Shown here: positions 63,712 through 64,000 of the stretch, one piece after another
How positions within the stretch are numbered: position 1 is the first letter of the stretch
Layout: each line of letters begins with the position of its first letter
Origin: Balanoglossus misakiensis
Taxonomy: Eukaryota > Hemichordata
Reading direction: 5' to 3'
Assembly (NCBI GenBank): GCA_040954595.2
Contig: JBECUI020000034.1
Location: 124,001 to 188,000 of the forward strand
Length of the DNA: 64,000 bases
Notes under the pieces: model-generated
Database searches by the model: none
Told to the model about the DNA's origin: nothing
What the model saw: only the letters and a program-made list of their open reading frames with translations
Made by a program: the position numbers and the translations under genes

Positions 63712-64000
63712 CTATCGACTAGTATTTGTTCAAAGTATAGAATCGAACCGGGAATCAGTTCCACCATATCCATGCGAACTTGAACGGGATAAAGACTCAA
63801 AGTTCGAATTGTTTTGCGTTCTTCCATCTTTACTGCGTATTCTACTAAATAACGCCTATTTTCTTTTTCCTGTCCGGACTGGTTAAGAATACGCAGTTCC
63901 AGGATTGGTCTATCAACATAGAAAAGATGATATAAGCCGGATAACTCATTATTTCCATCATGCATAGTAAAACTAGGTAATGAAAAGTATAATTCCTGAT
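63708..64000 (-). CDS. C-terminal end of an unknown gene (5' end outside window)
   Basis: The minus-strand frame is open from the window edge (64000) to the stop at 63708, about 97 residues, including FYVDRPILELRILNQSG and ERKTIRTLSLYPVQVRMDMVELIPGS. Mixed beta-rich composition; no family recognised. An internal ATG exists at 63965, but the frame continues upstream without stop, so this is probably a partial gene. Stop codons of this gene and the SPOR gene share the four bases CTAG. Confidence 0.55.
   Translation of the reverse strand, partial: QELYFSLPSFTMHDGNNELSGLYHLFYVDRPILELRILNQSGQEKENRRYLVEYAVKMEERKTIRTLSLYPVQVRMDMVELIPGSILYFEQILVDS

Noticed and set aside
63781-63815. tRNA-like GTTCGAATT sequence
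   Set aside because: No acceptor stem or cloverleaf can be built around it, and it lies in an open coding frame.

Overview
The window is a piece of a spirochaete chromosome, most probably a Treponema-type genome. Three things point there. A rpoD gene is followed by a zinc-ribbon protein, mreB-mreC-mreD-pbp2-rodA, an order I recall from Treponema pallidum. There is a bacterial V-type ATPase operon with only the E/A/B/D/I/K-type subunits plus a DUF2764 gene. There are several signal-peptide or lipoprotein genes with spirochaete-style lipoboxes (FSSC, LFSC) and many exported TPR proteins. Genes for branched-chain amino acids, PLP (pdxST) and FolE2 mean a less reduced organism than T. pallidum, more like free-living or gut treponemes (inference).

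Layout. 0-10.7 kb: rpoD (partial), zinc-ribbon protein, rnpB, TPR protein, the rod-shape/elongasome operon mreBCD-mrdA-rodA, an HD hydrolase and glnS. 10.7-16.6 kb (minus strand): ilvB-ilvN-leuC-leuD-ilvD operon with a promoter and a palindromic leader. 17-25.6 kb: a polyprenyl synthase, pdxST (minus), then yggS, a small membrane protein, rluD, murI, rsgA and mutS2. 25.6-26.75 kb: a small decay zone with remnants of an IclR-type regulator and a KDG-kinase-like sugar kinase, a DUF1893 gene and an orphan coding fragment. 26.7-34.5 kb: lipoprotein plus V-ATPase operon. 34.5-45.9 kb: TPR protein, uvrA, a large LptD-like protein, phoH, ybeY, a CorC-like CBS protein and a TPR protein. 45.9-54.9 kb: gap, pgk, tpiA, secG, J-domain protein, parvulin, nusB, map, htrA and a phosphoribosyltransferase, nearly all broken by one-base indels. 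54.9-64 kb: lipoprotein and beta-barrel pair (minus), folD, folE2, purH (two frames), an LCP-family protein, LapA-like and SPOR proteins, and the end of an unknown gene.

A dominant feature is the large number of single-base frameshifts in otherwise perfectly conserved housekeeping genes, usually one base gained or lost in a short homopolymer. They are absent or rare in 0-6 kb, 26-33.8 kb and 55-64 kb, and very dense in 45.5-54.9 kb. The dense block ends exactly at a perfect 39-bp tandem duplication. I read these as sequence or assembly errors, not gene decay, and annotate each gene over its full extent. The kdgK/iclR remnants are different: large parts are missing, so they look like true pseudogenes.

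I did not find an obviously new multi-gene system. The most interesting biology is a repeated promoter arrangement in which the -10 box sits 6-11 nt before an ATG that has no Shine-Dalgarno sequence (ispA-like gene, pdxS, yggS, beta-barrel gene, folD), suggesting leaderless mRNAs. Next are the palindromic ilvB leader, the pgk/tpiA overlap reminiscent of Thermotoga, and the decay zone at 25.6-26.75 kb. No tRNA, CRISPR array or insertion sequence was seen.
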